Shown here: in pieces, positions 1 to 11,208 of the stretch
Position numbering within the stretch: position 1 is the stretch's first letter
Layout of the letters: every line of letters starts with the position of its first letter
Assembly (NCBI GenBank): GCA_003996215.1
Contig: QJPP01007241.1
Span: 310,001 to 374,000, forward strand
From: Jaltomata sinuosa
Lineage: Eukaryota > Streptophyta > Magnoliopsida > Solanales > Solanaceae
DNA: 64,000 nt
Reading direction: 5' to 3'
Program-made: the position numbers and the translations under genes
Notes under the pieces: generated by a model
The model's database searches: none
Told to the model about the DNA's origin: nothing
What the model saw: only the letters and a program-made list of their open reading frames with translations

Positions 1-296
1 CTCATAAAATAAAAATTATCAAAAATCATATAAAAAGATTGATTGTCCATTCTCAATAACACATTTCCCTTTCCCTTTCCCTTCTTGGTTCCCTTATGTA
101 ATAAAAAAAAAAATCTAGTAAGAGGATTTCAAACATATATGAGAAAGACAAACCTTTGTAATATTTGAATACATTGTTTATAAACAAAATATGACTAAAA
201 CTTGGAGGCCTCACCATATTTACCTATAATTATATTTGTCAAATTTGTTTTTAAAAATGCTTACTTAAGTCGAGAGTGATCTACTGGAAATAGTAT

Positions 297-392
297 TTTC
301 ACCTCATACAAGATAGGAATAAGGTCTGTGTATACTTCACCTTTTTCAGAATTCACTTATGAAATCACACTGAACATGTTATTATTGTTGTA
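297..392 (+). repeat. Solanaceae SINE tail fragment (TS-type)
   Basis: The order 'gataggaataaggtctgtgtatactt', a degraded pyrimidine block, then 'cactgaacatgttattattgttg' matches the 3' half common to Solanaceae tRNA-derived SINEs. No promoter boxes are visible, so it is a truncated or decayed copy. Confidence 0.55.
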
Positions 393-1236
393 ATCTTTAG
401 GTTAAATTATATATATTTATATATATTATATATATACACACACATGTGATTAATATGTTAAAAAGAATAATCAATCTAAATATAAAAATATCATCTTTGT
501 CAAAATTCGTGGTTCCTCTTTTCTATCCTTTAAGATAGAACTTTAGGACACATGGAAATAAATTAAATGGATTGCATCCAAAAAAAAATGGAGAGAAAAA
601 AGGTGAAAGCTACACTATCCTAGTTATGATTGCCAGCTAATAGGTATTTCATCCATTTTAGATTCCATAGAGTGATATTTTGAGTTGAACATGTAACTAA
701 ATTTTCATAAAAATAAAATATTGCAAATATTTATTATTTTTCAAATAACCTTATTACTAGTATTTAAAAAAATTAAAGAATTTGCAGTTTGATAATAACT
801 ATTTCAATTATTTTAAATATTTAACTATTAGATTATGATATATAACAGTATAATGTAATTTTAAAGTTGTTGATCATATTTTAAAAAAATTAAACCCAAT
901 CTTTTAGGCAAATTTCTTTGTGTTGAATACCCGTTTGATACTTTGTTCTCTAACTCTTCTCATTTTTTGGACGAGACAACCCATCTTTATCTAGAAGTCT
1001 TTTTTTTCTACCAGCTCTTGAAAAATAACGTTAGACTTATATATTATTCTTTGCATGTTTTAAATATATAACTAGCGTTTCTTTTTGGGGTACGATTAAA
1101 CTCTTTCTTTTAAATATTGAACTTACAAGTGAATTAAGTACAATTATTTTTTGACCTTTTATATTCAAAAAAAAAGAAAGGAAGAAGGTTACACTAAATA
1201 TAGTCTGACCTTGTTGTAACTGTTAAAATACATAAT

Positions 1237-1549
1237 ATATTCTTTCCATCTCATTTTAAATATCGTTTTAGCTCTTTTCACTTCCAAAAATTTCTAAAAA
1301 ATACTATTTTATGAAAAATAATAAATACAAAGTATAATTTACTAAATTATTCCTAGTAATTAGATGTTTTTTCAAAAAAAAAAATGAGTAGAATTAGAAA
1401 GAACTACTTTTCAAATATTAAGAGTATAATTGAAAATAGTTACAATTCTAATATTAAATTCTTAAAATGATAATTAATTTAATATAATTTTTTAAACTAA
1501 ATCAACTACTATTAAAATGAAACAGATAAAATAAAATAATAGAGTAGAT
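1237..1549. repeat. degenerate Stowaway-like MITE
   Basis: The ends resemble an inverted pair: 'tattctttccatctcattttaaat' at the left, and on the right a reverse complement of the type 'tctactctattattttattt'. The interior is AT-rich and non-coding. The match is weak and the borders are approximate. Confidence 0.3.
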
Positions 1550-1799
1550 AAGATTTTATTGGTCCATAAAATCCAAGTGTGTTGAAACTTGTGACAAGGT
1601 TTTTTGTTGTTTTTAAGGTGAAGCAACGTGGTAACTTCTTGTCCTAGGATATACTATTGTTTTATTAATAGCACAAGACATTTTATAATGTAAGGTTTAA
1701 ATAAATAATTTAGTGCTTTATGAACATGGGGCTACATCTCCAACAAAATGTCATATTTCAACCCTTACGTCCAAAACATCCTATTTTTACAATAAAAAA

Positions 1800-1893
1800 T
1801 TACAACAACAACAATATACTCAGTATAATTTCATAAAAATATAGTATAAAAAGATAGAGTATACGCAAATCTTATTTCTATCTCAGAGATAGA
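1800..1893 (-). repeat. Solanaceae SINE tail fragment (TS-type)
   Basis: On the minus strand this reads 'gagatagaaataagatttgcgtatactc', then a short spacer and 'actgagtatattgttgttgttg', the usual 3' order of the family. It abuts the higher-GC patch that starts near 1894. Confidence 0.55.
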
Positions 1894-2116
1894 GCCGAGG
1901 AGCCGAGTGACGTGCCAGCGCTACTAATTGAGTGCCAGCACGTTCTGTCAGTAAGAAGGTAGTCGGCGCCTTTCAAAGCACTTTCTATTTCTAGTTAGCG
2001 CTGTTTTTTGAAGCTAACGCGCTTGACTAATAAGATAGAAAGGGCCTTTCTCGCTTGTTTAGTAAAGTCAAGTTTTTGGCCTTATCTTGCAGGTGACGAT
2101 GACGTCGAGTTGACGG
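1894..2116. other. higher-GC patch, probably organelle-derived
   Basis: This roughly 220-bp block (for example 'gacgtgccagcgctactaattg' and 'gttagcgctgttttttgaagc') is clearly richer in GC than its surroundings. It contains an imperfect palindrome around 'aaagggcctttctcgc'. It continues on the far side of the 2117-4205 insertion at 4206. The style resembles plant mitochondrial intergenic DNA, so a nuclear mitochondrial insertion (NUMT) is my best explanation. This is inference from composition and the neighbouring polymerase-like fragment. Confidence 0.4.
2107..2116. repeat. 10-bp target-site duplication, left copy
   Basis: GAGTTGACGG occurs here and again at 4206-4215, exactly flanking the inverted-repeat element. 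Perfect 10-bp duplications fit Mutator-like transposition (usual range 8-11 bp). Confidence 0.85.
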
Positions 2117-4205
2117 GGGACAACTACACAAATGCCCTTTAAAGGGAGTGGTTTTGCATTTTTGCCCCCCATAAAAATAGTCTTACAAAAATAGTCTTCC
2201 TTGTTTTTTATGTATAGAGCAACTACCTTTTTGCCCCTCTACACCTCAAATATTTTTAAATAACTCTCAATGCTCATTTGTCTCTCAACTTTTATATATA
2301 TTTCTTTTTCTCTTTTTCTCTTTTTTCTTTTCTTTTTTTTATTTCTATTTTTTCTTTTTTCTTTTTTTTATTTCTATTTTTTTTTCTTTTTTTCTCAACC
2401 TTTATTTTTCTTTTATTTTTTATTTTATTCTTTCTTTTACGTTTTTTCTTTTTTCTCAATCTTTATTTTTTTTCTTTTCTCCTCTCAATTCTACTTTTTT
2501 CTCCTTTTATTTTTTATTTTTTTATATTTTTTATTTTTCTCAACCTTTATTTTTTGTTGTCTTTTTTTTCTTCGTTTTTTTCTTTTTTTCTCAATATTTA
2601 TTTTTTTCTCTCAACTTCTATTTTTTTATTTTTTCTTTGGTTTTTAATTTTTCTTTTCTCTTTTTTTTAATCAATTTTTTCGACCTTTATTTTTTTATGA
2701 GATGTTCTATAATTCTTGCTTTAGAGGCAAGACTTAGCCCAAAGACTTCCAAACAACAAATTATGCCCATGAGCAAGACTTGACACTAGTATATTGTGTC
2801 TTGATTTATGAGATGTTTTATAACACTTGCCTCAGAGGCAAAACTTAGCCCAAGGACCTCTCAAAAAATACAAGTTACGCTCCATGGGCAAGAGTTCACA
2901 CTACTTTATTATGTCTAAATTTATGAGATATTCTATAACTCTTGCCTTAGAGGCAAGACTTAGCTCAAGGATTTTCAAACAACAAGTTATGCCCCACGAG
3001 CAAGACTTGACACTACCTCATTGTGTCTTGATTTATGAGACATTCTATAACTCTTGCCTTAGAGACAAAACTTAGCCCAAAGACTTTCAAACAACAAGTT
3101 ACGCCCCATGGGCAAGAGTTGACACTATCATATTGTGCTTGATTTATGAGATGCTCTATAACGCTTGCCTAAGAGGCAAGACTTAGCCAAAGGACTTCCA
3201 AATAACAAATTACGCCCCATGGGCAAGAGTTGACACTACCACATTGTGTCTTGATTTATGCGATGCTCTATAACTCTTGCCTTAGAGGCAAAACTTAACT
3301 CAAAGACTTTCAAACAACAAGTTACGCCTCATTGGCAAGAGTTGACACTAGCACATTATGTCTTGATCATGAGATGCTCTATAACGTTTGCCTTAGAGGC
3401 AAGACTTAGCCCAAGGGCCTCCCAAACAATAAGTTATGCCCCATGGGCAAGAGTTAACACTACTTCATTGTGTCTTAATTTATGAGATGCTCTATAACTT
3501 TTGCCTTAGAGGTAAGACTTAGCTCAAGAATTTTTTCAAACAACAAATTATGCCCCACGAGCAAGGCTTGACACTACCTCATTGTGTCTTGATTTATGAG
3601 ATGTTCTATAACATTTGTCTTAGAGGCAAGACTTGTTCCAAAGGACTTCCAAACAACAAAGCACGCTCTTAAGTTTACTTAGATTTCAAAGAAAGAAGAT
3701 CTTCTTTGCGGATTATCCAACTTTTTTTGTTCATTAGCAAAAAATAATAGAGGTTAAGAAAAAAGAAAAAAAGAGAAGAATAAAAGAGAAAAGGAAAAAA
3801 TAAAGATAAAAATAAAAATTGAGAAAAAAAAGAAAAAAGAGAAAAAAAAAGTTGAGAAAAAAAAGAAAAAAGAGGAAAAAAAAAGAATAAAAAAAATAAA
3901 GGTTGAGAAAAAAAAAGAACAAAAAAAAAGTTAAGAGAAAAAAAGAAAATAAAGGTTGAGAAAAAAGAAAACGAGAATTAAAAAAAATTGAGAAAAAAGA
4001 AAAAAAATTAAAAAGATAAAAGAAAAAAGAAAAATGAAAATTAAAAGTTGAGAGACAAATGAACATGGAGAGTTATAGTGTAGAGGGGCAAAAATGTATA
4101 TGTTCTATACATAAAAAGAAAGGAAGGGTATTTTTTAAAGACTTTTCTTATGAGGGGCATAAATTGAAGACCACTCACTTTTGAGGACACTTCATGTAAT
4201 TTCTT
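2117..4205. mobile_element. non-autonomous Mutator-like element with long inverted arms
   Basis: The element is bounded by the perfect 10-bp direct repeat GAGTTGACGG. Its ends form an imperfect inverted repeat well over 150 bp long: the left has 'gggagtggttttgca...atagtctt...tttttatgtatagagc...tttttgcccctctacac...tcatttgtctctcaactttta' and the right has the same order reverse-complemented (ending near 4205). Inside these arms lie about 400 bp of T/C-rich DNA (2280-2690) mirrored by about 340 bp of A/G-rich DNA (3720-4065). The centre is an array of 111-bp repeats. There is no transposase. Long reading frames in the arms are Phe/Leu-rich translations of polypyrimidine tract and are not genes. 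The long arms, tandem interior and 10-bp duplication fit a non-autonomous MULE; 'foldback element' is an alternative name. Confidence 0.75.
2697..3665 (+). repeat. tandem array, about 111-bp unit, 8-9 copies
   Basis: Units start with 'gagatgctctataac' near 2697, 2809, 2924, 3037, 3148, 3260, 3371, 3483 and 3598, so the spacing is about 110-115 bp and the last copy is partial. Each unit holds 'ttgccttagaggcaagacttagc', 'caaacaacaagttacgccccatgggcaag' and 'ttgacactaccacattgtgtcttg'. Because 111 is a multiple of three, short repeated peptides appear in translation, but copies are interrupted by stops and length changes, so coding is unlikely. It forms the core of the surrounding Mutator-like element. 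Confidence 0.9.
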
Positions 4206-4215
4206 GAGTTGACGG
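4206..4215. repeat. 10-bp target-site duplication, right copy
   Basis: This GAGTTGACGG is identical to 2107-2116 and marks the right border of the Mutator-like element. Confidence 0.85.
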
Positions 4216-4411
4216 CAGAGAAAGACTCCTCGGGGATGTGATGCAAAAGGCCCAAAAGCTGATTTGGGATCAGCTCGAGGTCAACATAGAGAAAAAGCTT
4301 ACCCTTCCGTCCTTGGCTCTATACCTCTTTCGTCAGAAGTTCTACAAACCGGATAAATGGCCATGCCGAATCTCTCTACCATTTTCTTCTCTTCCACTTT
4401 GGCCAATATGA
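4208..4411 (+). pseudogene. fragment resembling mitochondrial linear-plasmid family B DNA polymerase
   Basis: One frame is open for 67 codons to a stop at 4409-4411. It contains GDVMQKAQKLIWDQLE followed by KLTLPSLALYLFRQKFY. The 'TLPSLA..(I/L)FR..(F/Y)Y' pattern is what I associate with protein-primed family B DNA polymerases of plant and fungal mitochondrial linear plasmids. The start and all catalytic motifs (the DTD-type palm motif included) are absent, so it is a fragment at best. It begins within the target duplication of the element at 2117-4205, so the original fragment was split there; a TGA lies just upstream in the same frame. Assignment is from memory of family motifs only. Confidence 0.45.
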
Positions 4412-4810
4412 GTTCACCTGGTACTAACAGCTTTATCGGAGAATTTCTCATCTTAGTAGGAGCTTTTCAAAGAAATAGCTAGGAATTGTTTCTAATAAAC
4501 CCTTGACTCAAGTAAAAATAGTTCAAAATAATTCAAAAAAAAAGTAACAGAAGTATAAAAAATATAAAATAGCTATAAAAAGAAGTATTATTTAAAATAA
4601 ATTATAAATACTCTTTCATTCTTGATTAAAAGTTTTAAATTTATGTTTTAGGAATTGAATCATTTTTAGTAGAAAGCATTTTATACTTTTTAGTGAATTT
4701 GAATTAGTCAGATTCTAAATATCATTACCTTATGTTTTCCTGGTTTTGATTTGCCATTTCTCTCAATAAGATGAAAACGATGGAGTAATTATCTTTGTTC
4801 GATTTTTTAC

Positions 4811-5058
4811 TATTTTCTCCGTTTAAAAAAGAATGACTTGTTTTGATTTGGCATGAAATTTAAGAAAATAAATAAGACTTTTAAATTTTATAGTCTTAAA
4901 TTAAAGATATGTCAAATGTTTCAAAGTACTATAAGTTGCAATCTTTTTCATATTAATTAATATAATAAAAAAATACATTTTAAAGTGCTAGTCAAAGTTC
5001 ATACAGTTTGACTGTTGTGAAATTAAATGTGACAAGTAAAAAAGAACATAGGAAGTAG
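4811..5058. repeat. Stowaway-like MITE
   Basis: The left end 'ttttctccgtttaaaaaagaatgac' and right end 'gtgacaagtaaaaaagaacataggaag' are inverted versions of each other. The interior 'atttaagaaaataaataagacttttaaattttatagtcttaaattaaagatatgtcaaatg' matches a family also seen at 21621 and 36219. Confidence 0.55.
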
Positions 5059-5096
5059 TAGATAAGACATTGAAGTGCTTAATTTTCTATCCCTAA

Positions 5097-5312
5097 GGAG
5101 TCGTTTGGTACGAGGGATAAGGAAAAATAATCCTAGGATATAATGCAGAATTATTTATTCTTGTGTTTGGTTAGTAGTATTAGTTAGTCAAGAAATTATT
5201 CATCTCATCGTTTGTACTAATAGTGACGGAATAAGGTATCCCATATATATGACAAAATACCCCAATCCATAGAATAACTTTATTTATCCCCTCTGTCGTA
5301 CCAAACAACCCC
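5097..5312. repeat. Tourist-like (PIF/Harbinger) MITE
   Basis: The left terminus GGAGTCGTTTGGTACGA and the reverse complement of the right terminus, GGGGTTGTTTGGTACGA, are near-identical. TAA flanks both sides (5094-5096 and 5313-5315), the expected 3-bp target duplication. The element is 216 bp and non-coding. Confidence 0.75.
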
Positions 5313-5372
5313 TAAGAGTGATTCCATATTTCAGACATATGGTATAATAAACAAATTTGTCCCATAATATAA

Positions 5373-5603
5373 GAGTTGTTTGATTGGGAACAAATTATTC
5401 TGAGATAATTAATATCGGGATTAACTATTCTAGAATTAGTTGTCCCATCATGTGTATGAGATAACTTATCACATCACTATGATATAAATGGTGGGATAAA
5501 TAATCCTAAGACTAACTAATACTTCAAACCAAAACGCAAGATAAAATAATTCTGCATTTTATCCCGTGACTATTATACATTATTCCTCGCACCAAACAAC
5601 CCC
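5373..5603. repeat. Tourist-like (PIF/Harbinger) MITE
   Basis: The left end is GAGTTGTTTGATTGGG and the right end, reversed, is GGGGTTGTTTGGTGCG. TAA flanks both sides (5370-5372 and 5604-5606). This 231-bp copy lies 60 bp from the MITE at 5097 and shares 'aaattattctgag/aaataatcctag'-type interior blocks. Confidence 0.7.
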
Positions 5604-5902
5604 TAAGTTTATTACACGCTTTATTTTTAAAATCATTATTGTAAATTATTAGTATAATTATTAAGTAATTTAATAATATAAAATATTAAAATCGCCAAGT
5701 ATATACAAATCTCAGTCAATGTATGACACAAGCGTGTGGGGGCTAACGTTGTAATCTTATCATCGTTCGATGTTATTTCTTGTTTGGGAACGTGAATCAT
5801 GTTTTGATATTAATTATGTGATTTTTTATTTTATTTTATAAAAAAACAAATCTATCCAAAATAACATATTTACTTCACTTCTGGAATAAAAATATGCATA
5901 CA

Positions 5903-5961
5903 TTCTACCCTCTTCAGACTCTACTTTGTGGAATACATTGAGTATGTTATTGTTGTTAATA
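5903..5961 (+). repeat. Solanaceae SINE tail fragment (TS-type)
   Basis: The order 'cattctaccctcttcagactctactttgtgg' then 'attgagtatgttattgttgtt' is the extreme 3' end of the family. Only the last 60 bases or so remain. Confidence 0.6.
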
Positions 5962-6609
5962 AAAAAATGAATCTAAATCTTATACTTTAAGATGGAAGAA
6001 GGGTCTAATATACTTCTCAATTTTGCAATTTAGAGTTGATATATTCGTAGCTATAAAAGTGGCTCATATATACCTCTATCTTTAAACAAATAGCTAGAAT
6101 ATACCATTTTCTGCTAATGAAAGTGAAAAAAATAATTTTAAATTTATTATTTTATTAAAATAAAATTGATATAGGGGTATATTTAACCCTTCTGATTGAG
6201 CTTTAGGACATATAGGGCATCATTGAACTTTAGCATACCACCAAACATGGCAAGAACTTTGTGAATATACAATTGAGTATACCAAAATTACTTAGCATGC
6301 CGACCAACCCCTCCACAATATTAATCAAACACATGTGGATATATATACATATGTACAAACATTTTGTTGAGATAAATTAGCACATGTTATAAAATTTTAC
6401 TTTGTTTGTGGGGAGAGTATTCACATCTATCTAGCTACTCCATGTTTCCATCTTGCATAAAAAATAATGTCTTTTGACTTTTTGTAATTTACATAAGTAG
6501 GTTCTCATCCAAGTGGAGTTTTTGGTAAGATTCTTTATTTTGTTATACACAAGATAACAAGAAATACAAATTAATATACAATCGCAGTCTTTTTGGTATA
6601 CGAACATAT

Positions 6610-7061
6610 AGGGATCGTTTGGTAGGATGTACAAGAATAGTGTAAAATATGGTGTATTAGTAACGCTGGTATTAGTTATACTTACATTAGTTATCCTGAG
6701 ATTTTTCTTATGCAGCTTTGGTTTGGTATATTAAAAATAACATGCATTATATATTCTTTTTTAAAAAAAAATATTTATTTATAAAAACACCCTCCACAAA
6801 TATGGTGGAAAGGATGTGGAAAAGATTTTGAGAGACAATTATGTATGTAATCATGCTAATGCATGCATTAGAACCCATTGCATTACTAATATATGAAAAT
6901 CCATGGTATTAGTAATTCATATTTCAATATATAATAGAGTGTATTAGTAATACAAATATTAATTATACATAAACTGAAAATATGTATCAAACAAAATATT
7001 AAATAATATACAAAACTAATACATATATTATTTTCTTTAATACACCCTACCAAATAACCCC
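6610..7061. repeat. Tourist-like MITE, about 450 bp
   Basis: The left end AGGGATCGTTTGGTAGGATGTA and the reversed right end GGGGTTATTTGGTAGGGTGTA pair as terminal inverted repeats. TAT flanks both ends (6607-6609 and 7062-7064). Subterminal 'gtgtattagtaa' blocks are inverted too. No transposase is present. Confidence 0.65.
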
Positions 7062-7204
7062 TATACGTTTGTCCTTTTTCCATGTGACCTCAAGAACCCG
7101 GGGTTTTGCGGCAACATTAATTACTAGGAACTAACTTCAAACATACAATTATATGACCAGCAATCATCTACAGGTACAACCATGTTGGTTTCATATTATT
7201 ATTT

Positions 7205-7375
7205 TTCGGAACCCCCGGGAAATTTACAATTTTTGTCACAGTCTCTATTCTTCGAGTGAGCACTCTGTGATGAGCATTTTGTGGTAACATATTCACTGTG
7301 CAATAGCTCACAAATCATACAGGAAATGTAAACCGCACTAACGAGCCCCATGCGATGAGCTCATAGTTGAGTGTC
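7205..7375 (-). repeat. SolS-like tRNA-derived SINE, degraded
   Basis: On the minus strand it reads 'tgagctcatcgcatggggctcgttagtgcggtttac', 'ctgtatgatttgtgagctattgcacag' and then 'acaaaaattgtaaatttcccgggggttcc'. The middle part matches the SINE that is split at 48676-54020 ('ctgcgtgatttgtgagctattat'). Borders are approximate. Confidence 0.55.
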
Positions 7376-7662
7376 AAACGAAAGCTGAATTCTATCCCAA
7401 ATCTCCCATTTTGGTTTCAAATTACATCTCTAAATCTTGTTGTTGTTGTTTTAATTGATAAATGTATGGTCGGCAAGGACAAAATTGATAAATAAGTGAT
7501 AGTAATATATAAACAACTCAACATAAATTTGGATATTTAATTCATAAAATCTGTGTAATAGAGTCACAAAGGAGCAAATTATAATTAAGAAACACCCAAG
7601 AAATATATATCTAAGTACAAGATAAAGAGATAATGAAAGCTATTTTTGACTCGAATCACTTA

Positions 7663-7949
7663 GGGATCGTTCAGTAGCTAGTTTGAAGGTGAGTTATGTT
7701 GATATTAAATCTTGCATAAGTAATACTATATTTAGTAGTTGATTAGGAGTAAATTATTCATATATAAAATTAACATCATGTTTGATTTGCAATTAAAAAC
7801 CTGCATAACGAATATATGTATAAGTCATGAGTGATTTTATGTATTATTTTATGCAGGATAGAAACTAAACCCTGTATAAAATAATATATACATTTCCTCA
7901 TAACTAATTCATATATTTGCATAACTTTAATCAGCTGCTAAATGATCCA
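7663..7949. repeat. Tourist-like MITE
   Basis: The left end 'GGGATCGTTCAGTAGCTAGTTTGA' and the reversed right end 'TGGATCATTTAGCAGCTGATTAAA' form imperfect terminal inverted repeats. The interior repeats 'cttgcataagtaat' and 'ctgcataacgaat'. The flanking duplication is unclear. Confidence 0.5.
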
Positions 7950-8382
7950 TATATTATAATATATCATGTAAAAAATTTAAATTATAAATATATAATAATA
8001 TTATTCAAAAACGAATTTAATGATTCTACACTATGAATTCGTCTCTAAAAATCATTTCACCCGAAATAAAAAAGAAAAAGAAAACTAGATATGCTTTCAT
8101 ATTTGCACATATATAAAAAAGGATATAAAGGGCTAATCAATCAACCAAAGTAAATATTTATGCATGTGAAATACAAGCAAAATGTAGCTTTCACAGTCTG
8201 AAAAACCAAGGTAAAAGTAAAAGCCAAAAGAGTACACTAAAATAAAATAAAATAAAATAAAATAAAGAAAATGCCAATAAACACGTGATAATCAACATCA
8301 AATTTAAAGTTGCAAAAAGTACAGTTCAAGAAGTTTCTTTATAGGAACAAAGACCCCTTTTGTAGAACTTAATTAATTACTC

Positions 8383-8617
8383 AATCTATTACTCTTTTAC
8401 TTGTCCTTTATATTAAAATTTTCTTTTATTTACATATTTTAACAAATTAAATGATTTTTTTAAATATTATTCTTATTATTATATAACTACAAAAAGTACT
8501 AATGACCTGATTTAGAATTTCAAATATAAATAATAAATTAATTTAATAAAAATAAATTCTTACTATATTTAAAAAAATATATATATATGTGTCAAGTAAA
8601 AAAGAACGAGGAGAGTA
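8383..8617. repeat. degenerate Stowaway-like MITE
   Basis: The left end 'caatctattactcttttacttgtcc' and right end 'gtgtcaagtaaaaaagaacgagg' are inverted. The middle has decayed into AT-rich sequence with a (TA)n run. Confidence 0.4.
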
Positions 8618-9221
8618 AATTAATTAATTAAATGGAGGAATTAGTAGTTATAAAGTAATTAGCACAAATTCCTTGCTTGATATTTTCAAAAAGGAGATAT
8701 GGAAATGGGACAGATGGTCGTCTGTAGTGGCTACTTTCTCTAAAATAAATGAATTTTTCACACTTTTTTCTATATTGTAAAATAAAAGAACTTTTAAAAT
8801 ATAAGGATTTATTAATTAATTTTTCTCATAATTAACCTTTTTGTAGTTGACTTTTTTTTAACTCTCTCTAGTTTTAATAAAAAGATTGAAAAGAAATAAA
8901 AGACTAATATTGATAAATTATTCTTTAATTAATGTCATTAACTAACTTTCTTAGAAGGTATGCCACACCCCAAAAAATTATTTTATTTAGAAATGAAGAA
9001 AGTAACTCTTATAAAAAGATGATAATAATTTTATCTAATGATGTTAAAGAAAACTATTATATATAGAATAACTCCTTTGAAGATGGAATACCATAATAGG
9101 GGAGTTAAAACATGAAAACTATAGTTAAACTTAGTTATTAAAAGGAAACTTCCTAATTAGATGCAAGAAAATCTATGTATATATTGATGCAAGGAACATC
9201 AATTAGACGTTTGATTCTTTT

Positions 9222-9500
9222 TGGAACCTATAACAAATTGAAAAAGAAGTTTTATCGATTCACGAATGTGAATTCGGATGATAGCAATGTTAAATGAACG
9301 ACTAATTTGTAATCAGATCGATACTTCATGTTTTTCCCATCAAATCTTTGATTCCCAATCAAATTTTATCTAAAAAGATTGAATATAGTAATTCTTTTAA
9401 ACCCATAACAAGTTGAAAAATACTTATGTCAGTGAATGCCAACTCCAATTATAGCAATGTTGGATGAACGATTGATTGAAAACCAGATCGATACTATTAC
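9222..9500 (+). repeat. local direct duplication, about 110 bp twice
   Basis: The order 'acctataacaaattgaaaaag', 'tagcaatgttaaatgaacga' and 'atcagatcgatact' at 9222-9330 recurs at 9400-9500 as 'cccataacaagttgaaaaat', 'tagcaatgttggatgaacga' and 'accagatcgatact'. The two copies are diverged and about 170 bp apart. Confidence 0.55.
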
Positions 9501-10835
9501 TAATATTTGAAATATCAAAAATAATTCTGTAAGTATGAATTATTCAAAAGATTTTAATTGTAAAATTTAGATTGTGTTTATTTTTATTTTTTCAAAGAAA
9601 GTAAAATGATCGACTCTGATTTTTTTCCACTTAAAAATAATTTTTTTAGAACAAGAACATTTCCGAAATTGATTTGAACCGATAAATTTTAGTTTGCACA
9701 TATTGTATAATCACCATATAATTTGTGTATAATTAGTATCATATTAATTATATATTAATTATACACTTCTATATTGACGATACATTTATTATATACTAGG
9801 TATATACTTGCGATGGCTATAAAGTATTACGACTAGGCTAGTGAAATTAATTCTAATTGGGCGGCTAAAAATGTCAAGATCCCAAAGTGGAAGGCACCCA
9901 AGGGTATCACTTGAGGAGAATCATGAAGGCTCATATTTAAATTTCAGCACAAAAAAAGGTTAATATATTTGATCACTCAGCAGAAAATAATAACAGTCTC
10001 TAATTAAACATATAAAAGAGATATACATTAATTATGTATAATATATTTATATGCATATTATATATCAATATATAAGAAATATATATTTGTCTAATCAAAT
10101 TTCCCCCCGAAAAAGGCACAAGGTGATTTTTTCAAGTTAGTCTAATTTTATTAGGCAGAGTTATTCGATAGAAGATTACAGGTATATACTTTTTTTTTCT
10201 AAAATATTTATCATGTTTCACTTTTTAAAAATCAATTTAATTAATCTTTACAGGTAAATTAAATTAAATTGGTATAATATTTTAAAATTATAAATTAGAT
10301 GTTCAAAAACTACATAAAAGTAACATAAGTTATAACTTTTTAATATATGATTTAAAAAGTATCTTAAAATATCAATAAAAATTTATATAATTTAACTTTC
10401 AAAAAAAAAATGTAACAAGTAATTTGGAACAAAGAGAGTAGTGAAATAATCGATAAACAAATTGACTAAAACATTTATTAATACTAAAAGAAGGCATAAT
10501 ACATAAAGGTGTCTTATAATTTGGGCTCAGATGACATTTATGTGACTATGTCTTTCAACATTGAGTATGTGTAAGTATGTACTTAAACTTATATAAAGTT
10601 GAACAAACAAAAATACATTGGCAAATTCATATGAAATACTTTTGAACTGATTTATATTATGCTACATAGAACGCGTGTATTTTCACATAGAATATTTATG
10701 TCTACTTGATCGATTTTATATAAGTTTAAGTGTTTACTTGTACACACTCAAAATTAAAAAGCATAAATATCAACTAAAATTAAATTAGAAAAACACATTT
10801 ATGGATTAAAAGAAAAGCAAAGCAACAAGAAATTT

Positions 10836-11208
10836 TAGAACCCGTTTGAGCATGAATATTATTCACTTTATTCCGAAATATCTATTTATTTTATTCTAAA
10901 ATTCTTGTTTAGCCATAAAAATACTAAATACAACTTGAAGTTGTATTTGAAATTTTGAAAAACGCCTCAAAAGGTATTTTCACTTTATTTGATTTCACTG
11001 TTTAATTTATTTTTAAAAAAAATCTAAATTTTTTATTTTCATAAAATAATCTCATTTAAATTATATAATATGTTAAAAAAATACATTTAACTACTAAATA
11101 TTAACTTCAAATATTATGGTCAAACACAATTTCAATTCTAATACTAACTTTAAAACTTTTAAATAAAGTAAATACATTTTTTTATTTTGATGGCCAAACG
11201 CCTACTTA
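10836..11208. repeat. AT-rich MITE (cgtttgGCCAt family)
   Basis: The left end 'acccgtttgagcatgaa' resembles the reversed right end 'aggcgtttggccatcaa'. The interior 'acttgaagttgtatttgaaatt' and 'tatggtcaaacacaatttc' recur in the opposite orientation at 45510-45785. Confidence 0.5.

Larger units (their letters stand above)
1..1890. other. AT-rich intergenic sequence
   Basis: No gene can be supported here. The stretch is AT-rich with homopolymer runs and holds two degenerate SINE tails and a degenerate MITE, each listed separately. All reading frames are short and of low complexity. Confidence 0.7.

Noticed and set aside
2270..2670. Two overlapping frames of 125-130 codons rich in Phe, Leu and Ser
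   Set aside because: They are translations of a T/C-rich low-complexity arm, open in more than one frame. The mirrored frame on the minus strand (3734-4066) has the same cause.
2827..3485. Repeated peptides in frames over the 111-bp array
   Set aside because: The repeat length is a multiple of three, so any open unit repeats its peptide; copies carry stops and length changes and no start context.
2697..3665. CRISPR-like array
   Set aside because: The units are 111-bp tandem copies with no short direct repeats separated by unique spacers, in nuclear plant DNA inside a transposon.
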